Under the pieces are notes generated by a model that was given only the letters and a program-made list of their open reading frames with translations, had not been told where the DNA came from and made no database searches. Made by a program: the position numbers and the translations under genes. 25,854 nucleotides of DNA from Gemmatimonadota bacterium (lineage in GTDB: Bacteria; Gemmatimonadota; Gemmatimonadetes; JACCXV01; JAHWKZ01): NCBI GenBank assembly GCA_030641505.1, contig DAOWHI010000052.1, positions 1 to 25,854 of the forward strand. Direction: 5' to 3'. Of the stretch, positions 1-6,694 are shown in pieces (the stretch's first letter is position 1; every line of letters begins with the position of its first letter).

Positions 1-552
1 CTTGGGCATCGTCTGCCACTGCGTATAGTTCATCGGCGCGTCCGAGTGCGCCTGGGAGAAGTTGAACCGTACCCGGCGGTCATCGATCCGCTCGAGCGAT
101 GTGACGTACTGGAAGTACGCGCTGTTGGCGTAGGCGATCTCCGGTTTTTTGATCATCTCGAACGACCAGATGATGTCGTCGACCGTAGTTGGCGTACCGT
201 CGTGCCACGTGACGCCGTCGCGGATCCGGAACGTGATCGAGAGCCCGTCTTCCGCGACGCCAAAAGAATCGGCCAGGTACGGTTCGAAGTTCAGCTCCTC
301 GTCGAGGCGAAGAAGCGGCATGAAGAGCATGAAGTTGCGGACCTGGTTGGTTTCGAAATCGGTCGAGACGAGATCGTTGAACGCGTCGAAGTCGCTCACG
401 GTGGCAACGACCGCCGTGCCCCCGTTGACTGGTGCCGATTCAGGGTCCGGGCGACCGCCAGCCGATTCGCCACTCCGGCCGCAGGCGGCCATCAGCATGA
501 GGCTGAGTGCGATGGATGGGATCAGGCGGGAAAGCATCACGATTCGGGGCAA
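1..552 (-). CDS. Peptide ABC transporter substrate-binding lipoprotein (SBP_bac_5), C-terminus cut by window
   Basis: N-terminal 184 residues of a family 5 extracellular solute-binding protein, which captures oligopeptides or similar ligands for an ABC importer. The reverse strand reads through an open frame to base 1. It opens with a lipoprotein signal: basic start, hydrophobic stretch, then MAAC with the acylated Cys at residue 24. Family-like blocks follow, including YLADSFGVAEDG and the IRDGVTWHDGTP / VDDIIWSFE region typical of these proteins. I chose the TTG at 550-552 because a GGAGGA lies at 561-566 with an 8-nt spacer; the ATG at 535-537 is in frame but has no ribosome-binding site. 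It lies 27 bp after the lipoyl transferase gene and is probably co-transcribed. The permease genes, if present, would lie beyond the left edge. A second protein of the same family occurs at 23793-25379. Confidence 0.9.
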   Translation of the reverse strand, partial: MPRIVMLSRLIPSIALSLMLMAACGRSGESAGGRPDPESAPVNGGTAVVATVSDFDAFNDLVSTDFETNQVRNFMLFMPLLRLDEELNFEPYLADSFGVAEDGLSITFRIRDGVTWHDGTPTTVDDIIWSFEMIKKPEIAYANSAYFQYVTSLERIDDRRVRFNFSQAHSDAPMNYTQWQTMPK

Positions 553-579
553 GAGTATCGTCCTCCGCGTCAAAAAGTG

Positions 580-1371
580 TCAAGTCGTGGCAAGCGCGCC
601 ACAAGTGGCGTCGATCGTCGCCTCTTCCTCGGGCGTGAGTACCCCCGGGGAGAGCCTCACGTTCAGCGTCCGCTCAAAAGCCCGGGCTACGCACCCCGCC
701 ATCTCGCTGTAACTGACGGTGCGAACGGCAGCTGCGCTCACCGTGGTCGCCGCGCCGGGGTCGAGGCTGCCCGGCCATACGACGTTCAGCAAGCGATGAT
801 CACCGGCGAGCGGAATCGAGCCGTGCTGCAGAAACGCCCTCCGGGTCCTTCGCTGCGCACTGCCCACGAGCTTTTTGCCGTCGACGGTGACTTCATCGCC
901 AACCGGGGACGCGAAACACGCTAACCGATCGTCAGGGCGCAGGGCCCGCAGCCGACGCCCTGCGCCGTCGCTGGCGAGGGTCGCGCCCACTCCCAGCTCG
1001 ACCAACGCCGCAGCCAGCGCGGAGTGAATTCGTCGGTAGGCGTCCGCGCCGCGGCCAGCGAACGGCGGCACCCCTATCGGTGCCACCACGCTGTAGGTCA
1101 GCTCCTCGGCAATGGGCCCATGGTAGACCGCTCGACCGCCGGTCGGTCGGCGCACGCAATCGACGCCTCGCACGTCGAGTGTGCGGATCGCTTCAGGTTC
1201 AGGGTTGGGCTGGTGGCGCCCGATCGAAACCGCGGGCGGTGACCAGCCATAGAACCGCAAGGTGGGCGGGGTGCCCCCGTCTTCCACCGCGCTCAGAACC
1301 GCGCGGTCGCACGTCATGTTCCAGGCGCCGGGCCGGGCGCCCGTCTCGAGCAACCGCCAGCCCGCGCTCAG
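580..1371 (-). CDS. Lipoate-protein ligase / octanoyltransferase family protein (LplA/LipM-like)
   Basis: BPL/LPL catalytic-fold protein that moves octanoyl or lipoyl groups onto carrier proteins such as GcvH. Seen in sequence: the RRPTGG motif at residues 74-79, the VDGKKLVGSAQ lysine motif (first Lys 166), and LQHGSIPL after it. A Cys in ACF (residue 152) sits 14 residues before that lysine, where I recall the acyl-thioester Cys of LipM/LipL-type transferases, so an octanoyltransferase role is possible; an LplA-like ligase is the alternative. The start is uncertain. A CTG at 1369-1371 overlaps the stop of the upstream gene and gives an N-terminus (SAGWRLLETG) matching the family. In-frame GTG codons at 1405-1407 and 1441-1443 would add 12 or 24 residues but overlap the upstream gene more and lack a well-placed Shine-Dalgarno. 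It shares a directon with gcvH and gcvP, whose H protein is a natural substrate. Confidence 0.9.
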   Translation of the reverse strand: MSAGWRLLETGARPGAWNMTCDRAVLSAVEDGGTPPTLRFYGWSPPAVSIGRHQPNPEPEAIRTLDVRGVDCVRRPTGGRAVYHGPIAEELTYSVVAPIGVPPFAGRGADAYRRIHSALAAALVELGVGATLASDGAGRRLRALRPDDRLACFASPVGDEVTVDGKKLVGSAQRRTRRAFLQHGSIPLAGDHRLLNVVWPGSLDPGAATTVSAAAVRTVSYSEMAGCVARAFERTLNVRLSPGVLTPEEEATIDATCGALATT

Positions 1372-2054
1372 AAATCGACGCTCTCGCCGGGTGTCAGCAC
1401 CGTGCACTGAGTCGATGTCTCGCCCTCCACGTGCGCTTTCCACGCCGCCGCGTCTTGAGCGATGAGGTCGAACGTATCGTAGTGCATCGGTACGACCAGC
1501 TTGGGCTCAAGAAACTTGACCGCTTGGAGCGCGTCATCGGGTCCCATGGTGAAGTTGTCACCAATCGGCAGACAAGCGCAGTCGAACGAATACAGACGTC
1601 CCAACAGCTGGATATCGGCCGTCAGCGCCGTGTCGCCGGCGTGGTAGAGAACTCTATCGTCGGCGGTGATCACGATTCCGCAAGGCGTTGTCGAGTACTT
1701 CGGATCAGCTTCGGTCATCGAGCCATGCGCGGCGGGCACCAGCTTCACGTGCCCGAACGAAAACTCGTGACCACCACCACACGCCAACGGATGTGCTTCG
1801 CAGCCTTGTTCTATTGCCAATTGCGCCAATTCGTACGCAGCTACGACGAGCGCTCCAGTACGTTTCGCGATCGACACCGTGTCACCCCAGTGATCCCCGT
1901 GCCCATGGCTCAGCGCGATCGCGTCGATGCCGTTCAGCTCGTCGGGGCCCACGTCAGCTTTTGGATTGCCGGATAGGAACGGGTCGATCAAGATCTTCCC
2001 GCGCGCGGTTTCGTACTCGAAGCATGAGTGTCCATGCCAGGTCAGCTTAGCCAT
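1368..2054 (-). CDS. UPF0173 family metal-dependent hydrolase
   Basis: 228-residue metallo-beta-lactamase-fold protein of the UPF0173 family, a cytoplasmic hydrolase group whose physiological substrate is unknown to me. The start MAKLTWHGHSCFEY is the family's usual N-terminus. The metal-binding HxHxDH motif is SHGHGDHWGD (His50, His52, Asp54, His55), followed by a downstream AAHGS, HAGDTAL and MHYDTFD, so all expected ligand positions look present. The ATG at 2052-2054 is supported by a strong AAAGGAGG upstream with about 6 nt spacing; the open frame extends 33 codons further upstream, but that part overlaps gcvP and does not look like this family. It starts 13 bp after the gcvP stop, so it is probably in the gcv operon. 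Its stop TGA overlaps the proposed CTG start of the lipoyl transferase. Confidence 0.95.
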   Translation of the reverse strand: MAKLTWHGHSCFEYETARGKILIDPFLSGNPKADVGPDELNGIDAIALSHGHGDHWGDTVSIAKRTGALVVAAYELAQLAIEQGCEAHPLACGGGHEFSFGHVKLVPAAHGSMTEADPKYSTTPCGIVITADDRVLYHAGDTALTADIQLLGRLYSFDCACLPIGDNFTMGPDDALQAVKFLEPKLVVPMHYDTFDLIAQDAAAWKAHVEGETSTQCTVLTPGESVDF

Positions 2055-2067
2055 CGAACCCCTCCTT

Positions 2068-4956
2068 TCACGACGAATGGGACGTCGCAGCCGCCGCGGA
2101 CTCGGATTCGTACGCCTCGATCGGTGGACACGCGCAGACCAAGTTGCGATCACCGAAGGCTGCGTCGACCCGTGCCACCGCCGGCCACACCTTACGCTCG
2201 TACGACTCGGCGGTGGGGAACGCTGCGCGCTCCCGCGAATACGGGTGGGGCCACATGTCCGCCGCGAGCGCGGCCAGTGTATGGGGTGCGTTCACGAGCA
2301 GGTTGTCGTCTCTGTCGGCGACGCCGGTCTCGATCTCGCGGATCTCCTCGCGGATCGCGATCAGCGCATCGCAGAATCGATCCAGTTCCTCTTTCGATTC
2401 GCTCTCGGTCGGCTCGACCATCAACGTGCCGACTACTGGAAACGATACCGTCGGCGCGTGAAAACCGTAGTCAATGAGACGCTTCGCGATATCCTCGACG
2501 TCAACGCCGCTGGTATCGCGAAACGGTCGGGGATCGAGAATGCACTCGTGCCCAATCAAACCGTTTGCTCCGGCGTACAGGAGATCGTATTCGCCCTCCA
2601 ATCGACGAGCGATGTAATTGGCGTTGAGGATCGCGACCTGGCTCGCCTTTTTGAGCCCGTCGGCCCCCATCAACCGGATGTACGCCCATGAGATCGGCAG
2701 GATCGATGGGCTCCCCCACGGTGCGGCCGAAACAGTTCCAAGCGATTCCGGCACACCCAGCCCGACGATCGGGTGATCGGGCAAATAAGGCGTCAAGTGC
2801 GCGGCCACGCCGATCGGCCCCATGCCCGGCCCACCGCCCCCGTGAGGAATGCAGAAAGTCTTGTGGAGGTTCAAGTGCGCGACATCAGCACCGTACTCTG
2901 CGGGACGGCACAGCCCGACTTGAGCGTTCAGGTTAGCGCCATCGATGTACACCTGTCCGCCACACGCGTGGATGATGTCACAAACTTCGCGGATGGTGGC
3001 CTCAAACACCCCGTGCGTTGACGGGTACGTGACCATGATTGCGCCAAGCGAATCCCGGTGTTCGTCAGCTTTGGCGCGCAAGTCGTCGATGTCGATGTTG
3101 CCTTTGTCATCGGTGGCGATGGGTACGACCCGCATGCCGGCCATGACCGCGCTGGCTGGGTTCGTTCCGTGCGCCGAGTTGGGGATCAAGCACGTCGTCC
3201 GATCGCGTTCCCCTCGCGACTGGTGGTACGCCCGGATCGCCAGCAGTCCCGTAAGCTCGCCCTGTGAACCCGCGTTCGGCTGCATCGATACCGCCGCGAA
3301 CCCAGTGATCTCGGACAGCTGGACTTCGAGTTCGGCGATCAGCGATTCGTAGCCGCGAGCCTGATCGCGGGGCGCGAACGGGTGGATGTTCCCAAACGCT
3401 TCCCATGTGATCGGAATCATTTCCGTCGTTGCATTGAGCTTCATCGTGCACGAACCCAGCGGGATCATCCCGTGGGTGAGCGAGAAGTCACGGTTCTCAA
3501 GCCGCTTGAGGTAGCGCAACATCTCGGTTTCGGAGCGATAGTTGTGAAACACCGGGTGCGTAAGAAAAGGCGACGTTCGTTCGAGGTTACCGGGGATCGC
3601 ACCAGGCTCGCTGGAAGAGGAGCCACCGGCCTCTAGCGAAACTTCGTCGCGAGCAAACACTTGGAGCAGGTCATCCACGTCGTTCGCGGTCGTCGTCTCG
3701 TCGAGCGACACGCCGAGCCGAACGTCGGAGATCGGTCTTAGGTTGATGCCGTGCTCGGCAGCCGTTTGATGGATCGGCGCTGCGTTTTCGACTTCGATGG
3801 TTAGCGTGTCGAAGTACGTATCGTTAACGACGCGATGACCGAGCGCCCGCAAACCTGTCGCCAGCCGCTGCGTGAGACCGTGGACCCGACAGGCGATTCG
3901 CTCGAGCCCCTCAGGACCATGGTAGGCGCCGTACATCGCCGCCACGACGGCGAGCAGGACTTGCGCCGTGCAGACGTTGCTGGTCGCCCGTTCCTTTCGG
4001 ATGTGTTGCTCGCGCGTTTGCAGCGCCATTCTGAGCGCTGGATCACCGGCTGCGTCGCGCGTCAGGCCGATAATCCGCCCCGGCACCTTGCGAGCGAACT
4101 CAGTGCGGGTGGCATAGAACGCGGCGTGCGGCCCGCCATACCCCATAGGCACACCAAACCGTTGACTGTTGCCGATCGCGATATCAGCGCCCCACTCACC
4201 CGGCGGAGATAGCAGCGTAAGTGCCAGCAGATCGGTCGCCACCGTTACCAGTGCGTCCGCTGTATGAGCGCGCTCGCACAATGTTCGGTAGTCAACGATC
4301 GTGCCCTCGGTCGTCGGGTACTGAACCAACACCCCGGCCGTATCGGGACCGATCTCGGCGTCGAGCGCATCAACGACCCGGATATCGATCTCGCGCGCCG
4401 CGGCCCGCGTCTCGACGACCGCGATCGTCTGCGGGTGGCAGCCCCGATCGACGAGAAACACGTTGCGACCCTGTCTCACACGAGCCGACATCGCCATCGC
4501 CTCGGCCGCCGCCGTCGCCTCATCAAGCAACGACGCGTTGGCGACCTCGAGGCCGGTCAGGTCAGAGACCATCGTCTGGAATGTGAGCAGTGCCTCCATA
4601 CGACCCTGAGCGATCTCGGCTTGGTAAGGTGTGTAGGCGGTATACCAGCCGGGATTCTCGAGAATGTTCCGCAGAATCACCGGCGGCGTGATACAACCGT
4701 AGTAGCCCATGCCGATGTAGGAACGGTACACCTCATTCTGGCTGGCCATCGATCGCAGCTCGGCGAGGACCTGCTCTTCCGTAGCGGCCGGCGGAAGATC
4801 GAGCTCGTCGGCCAATTGGATTTCCGTGGGGACAACCGCGGCGGTCAGCTCATCAAGGCTCGAGTAGCCGAGCGGTTCGAGCATCGCCCCGATGTCACCA
4901 TCACGCGGTCCGATGTGTCGGTCGGCGAACCGGTCCGGTGGTGGGATAGCCGTCAT
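2068..4956 (-). CDS. gcvP: Glycine dehydrogenase (decarboxylating), glycine cleavage P protein
   Basis: 962-residue single-chain P protein, the usual length for the fused (non-split) form. It decarboxylates glycine with pyridoxal phosphate and passes the aminomethyl group to the lipoyl arm of GcvH. The N-terminus (FADRHIGPRDGDIGAML) is typical. Both homologous halves are visible: the first with NVCTAQVLLA near residue 327, the second with GMIPLGSCTMKLN near 496 and the PLP-lysine block HLNLHKTFCIPHGGGG (Lys699). It starts 12 bp after gcvH ends and lies 13 bp before the UPF0173 gene, so an operon is likely. Upstream of the ATG only a weak AGG is visible, so translational coupling to gcvH is plausible. 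gcvT, the third component, is not in the window; the GcvT-like protein at 15043-16032 is YgfZ. Confidence 0.98.
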   Translation of the reverse strand: MTAIPPPDRFADRHIGPRDGDIGAMLEPLGYSSLDELTAAVVPTEIQLADELDLPPAATEEQVLAELRSMASQNEVYRSYIGMGYYGCITPPVILRNILENPGWYTAYTPYQAEIAQGRMEALLTFQTMVSDLTGLEVANASLLDEATAAAEAMAMSARVRQGRNVFLVDRGCHPQTIAVVETRAAAREIDIRVVDALDAEIGPDTAGVLVQYPTTEGTIVDYRTLCERAHTADALVTVATDLLALTLLSPPGEWGADIAIGNSQRFGVPMGYGGPHAAFYATRTEFARKVPGRIIGLTRDAAGDPALRMALQTREQHIRKERATSNVCTAQVLLAVVAAMYGAYHGPEGLERIACRVHGLTQRLATGLRALGHRVVNDTYFDTLTIEVENAAPIHQTAAEHGINLRPISDVRLGVSLDETTTANDVDDLLQVFARDEVSLEAGGSSSSEPGAIPGNLERTSPFLTHPVFHNYRSETEMLRYLKRLENRDFSLTHGMIPLGSCTMKLNATTEMIPITWEAFGNIHPFAPRDQARGYESLIAELEVQLSEITGFAAVSMQPNAGSQGELTGLLAIRAYHQSRGERDRTTCLIPNSAHGTNPASAVMAGMRVVPIATDDKGNIDIDDLRAKADEHRDSLGAIMVTYPSTHGVFEATIREVCDIIHACGGQVYIDGANLNAQVGLCRPAEYGADVAHLNLHKTFCIPHGGGGPGMGPIGVAAHLTPYLPDHPIVGLGVPESLGTVSAAPWGSPSILPISWAYIRLMGADGLKKASQVAILNANYIARRLEGEYDLLYAGANGLIGHECILDPRPFRDTSGVDVEDIAKRLIDYGFHAPTVSFPVVGTLMVEPTESESKEELDRFCDALIAIREEIREIETGVADRDDNLLVNAPHTLAALAADMWPHPYSRERAAFPTAESYERKVWPAVARVDAAFGDRNLVCACPPIEAYESESAAAATSHSS

Positions 4957-4968
4957 TTGCGTGAGAGC

Positions 4969-5355
4969 CTAGCCGATATGTTGTTGATACGCGTCGGCGT
5001 CGAGGAGCCCCTCGACCGCTGACCGGTCGTCGACGCGCAGGCGGATCATCCAACCCTCGCCGTAGGGGTCGGTGTTGACCAGTTCCGGACGATCGTCGAG
5101 CACGGCGTTGACTTCGGTGATCTCGCCGCTGAACGGTGCTAACAGATCGGCCACTGTCTTGACCGCTTCGATCGTGCCGGCGGAGTCACCCTTCGCAACC
5201 GTGGCGCCGACCTCAGGGAGCTCGAGAAACACGACATCACCCAACTCACCCTGGGCGTAGTCGGTGATCCCGATGGTGGCGATGCCACTCTCACCATCGA
5301 ACGCCACCCACTCATGATCCTCCGAATAGCGGAATTTGTCGGGCACGTTGGACAT
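4969..5355 (-). CDS. gcvH: Glycine cleavage system H protein
   Basis: 128-residue lipoyl carrier that shuttles the methylamine group between P and T proteins of the glycine cleavage system. The family opening (KFRYSEDHEWV) and the lipoylation hairpin GTIEAVKTVADLLAPFSGEI are clear; the lysine to be lipoylated is Lys66. Length is normal. The ATG at 5353-5355 has an AGGAG six bases upstream. It is the first gene of the gcvH-gcvP-UPF0173-lipoyl transferase group, and a candidate promoter lies just upstream at 5403-5431. I saw no glycine riboswitch; the 72-bp gap is too short for a tandem one. Confidence 0.97.
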   Translation of the reverse strand: MSNVPDKFRYSEDHEWVAFDGESGIATIGITDYAQGELGDVVFLELPEVGATVAKGDSAGTIEAVKTVADLLAPFSGEITEVNAVLDDRPELVNTDPYGEGWMIRLRVDDRSAVEGLLDADAYQQHIG

Positions 5356-5402
5356 GCGGCTCTCCTGGATAGCTTCGCGAGTGGGTGGGTACGAGTGTGG
5401 AA

Positions 5403-5431
5403 ACGTTAGCGGCCCGTTTTTGACCCGTCAA
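5403..5431 (-). promoter_or_regulatory. Candidate sigma70-type promoter for gcvH
   Basis: On the minus strand, TTGACG (5431-5426), a 17-bp spacer and TAACGT (5408-5403) form a plausible promoter about 48 bp before the gcvH start. The -35 overlaps the stop codon of the NRDE gene and lies within a short dyad, TTGAC-CC-GTCAA as read on the plus strand (5420-5431). The -10 matches only three of six consensus bases, though these are the most conserved ones. Confidence 0.4.
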
Positions 5432-6195
5432 CGATTTGCAGACTGTGTCGCACCCCCCCGCTGAACCTCTACAAACGGAGTCGAGCAAGGTGCGCCATCA
5501 GCGTAGCTGAGCTCGATCGAGCCCCCCGTTCCAGGTGAACCAACCCGCCACACCGCCGCGCTCCGCGTCCCGTACCGCTCACCGTGCAGACACAACGCGT
5601 CGTCTCCGGAGTGCCCGTGGTCGCCTAGAATCAGCGCCAGCGTCGACACCAACGACTCCGGCGCCGGCGATCCGGCAGGCAAGTCCCATAGACCGGCCGC
5701 CCCGAGGAGTTCGATCGCCCGCTTCACCTTTGGCTCCGACGCGGTGTCATCGATGGCGCGATTGGTGACAATGCGGCAACCGGTCTCGAGGGGCCGCGCG
5801 GTTGCGCGACCGTCGGCGTACTCGGCCAGGTAGCCACCGTCAGCATCGATGGTGAGCAGGTTAAACGCGTTGTAGCGGTGGTCCAAGCGCGTCAGCTGGG
5901 CCACGACCTCGCTGCTGGACGCGCAACTCAGCAAATCTCGGCATAACAGGCCCCGCGACCGGCGGTCGCGTTCGATCGGACAGTGCTCGGCGTTCGTCAG
6001 CCCGATCCACAATCCCGTTTCGTTGGCGCCCATCCATGTTCCACCGGCCTCGTCGTCGCGCGGCGCCAGAAACCGCGGTCGATCGCCTCCCCATGCGGGA
6101 GGCGAAGCCGGCCGCGCGTACGCCTCGTCCCGGTTGGTCGCTACTATGAGGAGCGCGTCGTCAAAAACGTGGTGAAAAGCGATCAGCGTGCACAC
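5428..6195 (-). CDS. NRDE family protein (DUF833/TANGO2-like)
   Basis: 255-residue member of the NRDE/TANGO2 family. The Asn-Arg-Asp-Glu signature is at residues 21-24 (IVATNRDE), and the protein begins Met-Cys, the conserved N-terminal Cys often seen in this Ntn-hydrolase-like family. Further family-like blocks are GGTWMGANETGLW and GLTNAEH. Biochemical function is not established; eukaryotic TANGO2 has been linked to Golgi organisation and haem or lipid handling, which cannot be transferred directly. The start is GTG at 6193-6195, which puts Cys at position 2; no strong Shine-Dalgarno is seen. It ends about 72 bp before gcvH and starts 18 bp after the zinc-ribbon membrane gene. Confidence 0.93.
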   Translation of the reverse strand: MCTLIAFHHVFDDALLIVATNRDEAYARPASPPAWGGDRPRFLAPRDDEAGGTWMGANETGLWIGLTNAEHCPIERDRRSRGLLCRDLLSCASSSEVVAQLTRLDHRYNAFNLLTIDADGGYLAEYADGRATARPLETGCRIVTNRAIDDTASEPKVKRAIELLGAAGLWDLPAGSPAPESLVSTLALILGDHGHSGDDALCLHGERYGTRSAAVWRVGSPGTGGSIELSYADGAPCSTPFVEVQRGGATQSANR

Positions 6196-6213
6196 GACAG
6201 TGCTAACGCCTTG

Positions 6214-6618
6214 TCAATCGTCGTAGCGGCGGTACTCGGCCCAGGTGTCACGCCTGGCCATCCGTCGAAACCCCGCGAAGATCAGGACACCGATCGTCAG
6301 GTGCAGCAACAACAGCGCCAAGGCGATGATCGAAAAGGCGTCGTCGAGCAGCGTCTTGAGGTAGATCGCCGAGTAGACGAGGTACAGCACACCCAAAGTG
6401 AGGAGAGCGAACTTGCCGAATCTGGAAGGCTTCCCGCGACCGCGCACCGCCTGTCGTACAACCGCCGCATTCTGGTGGATAGCCACAAACGGATCGTACA
6501 CGCTGCGATCGAGTGGGACACCACATCGCTCGCATGCAGCCTGAACACCCGGCTGCAGGTGACCACACTGATCGCAAAACGTCAACGCGGTATCGTCTTC
6601 CCACGATTCAGAGCTCAT
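6214..6618 (-). CDS. Zinc-ribbon membrane protein of unknown function
   Basis: 134-residue protein I do not recognise by name. Residues 15-32 hold a CxxC-10-CxxC zinc ribbon (Cys15, 18, 29, 32). A polar linker follows, then two predicted membrane helices at about 69-87 and 95-116 and a basic, polar C-terminus (FRRMARRDTWAEYRRYDD). This layout resembles small membrane proteins with a cytoplasmic zinc ribbon. The open frame extends 58 codons upstream, but that part would overlap the divergent gene's start, so I chose the ATG at 6616-6618. There is no Shine-Dalgarno; instead a TATATT lies 6 nt upstream, which suggests a leaderless message. Confidence 0.75.
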   Translation of the reverse strand: MSSESWEDDTALTFCDQCGHLQPGVQAACERCGVPLDRSVYDPFVAIHQNAAVVRQAVRGRGKPSRFGKFALLTLGVLYLVYSAIYLKTLLDDAFSIIALALLLLHLTIGVLIFAGFRRMARRDTWAEYRRYDD

Positions 6619-6624
6619 GGGCTC

Positions 6625-6630
6625 AATATA
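6625..6630 (-). promoter_or_regulatory. -10-like box TATATT, possible leaderless start
   Basis: Minus-strand TATATT (6630-6625) is separated from the ATG at 6618 by 6 nt, and no ribosome-binding site precedes that ATG. The spacing puts transcription start at or next to the start codon. No good -35 is seen. The rest of this divergent gap holds small palindromes: CCGGCCGG, GTAC-gtt-GTAC (6642-6652) and GACCATTGGTC (6653-6663). Confidence 0.35.
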
Positions 6631-6694
6631 CCGGCCGGGTGGTACGTTGTACGACCATTGGTCACCGCTTAGTGCACACCGATTAGGAGCGATC

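Noticed and set aside
4264..5022. Long plus-strand open frame (252 codons) antisense to gcvP and gcvH; similar ones at 46-924, 1080-1976, 7358-8023 (minus) and 22298-23167
   Set aside because: GC-rich codon use leaves long open frames opposite real genes. These proteins are Arg/His-rich, have no family pattern, and cover well-recognised genes.
5356..5427. Glycine riboswitch upstream of gcvH
   Set aside because: The gap is 72 bp and shows no conserved glycine aptamer pattern.
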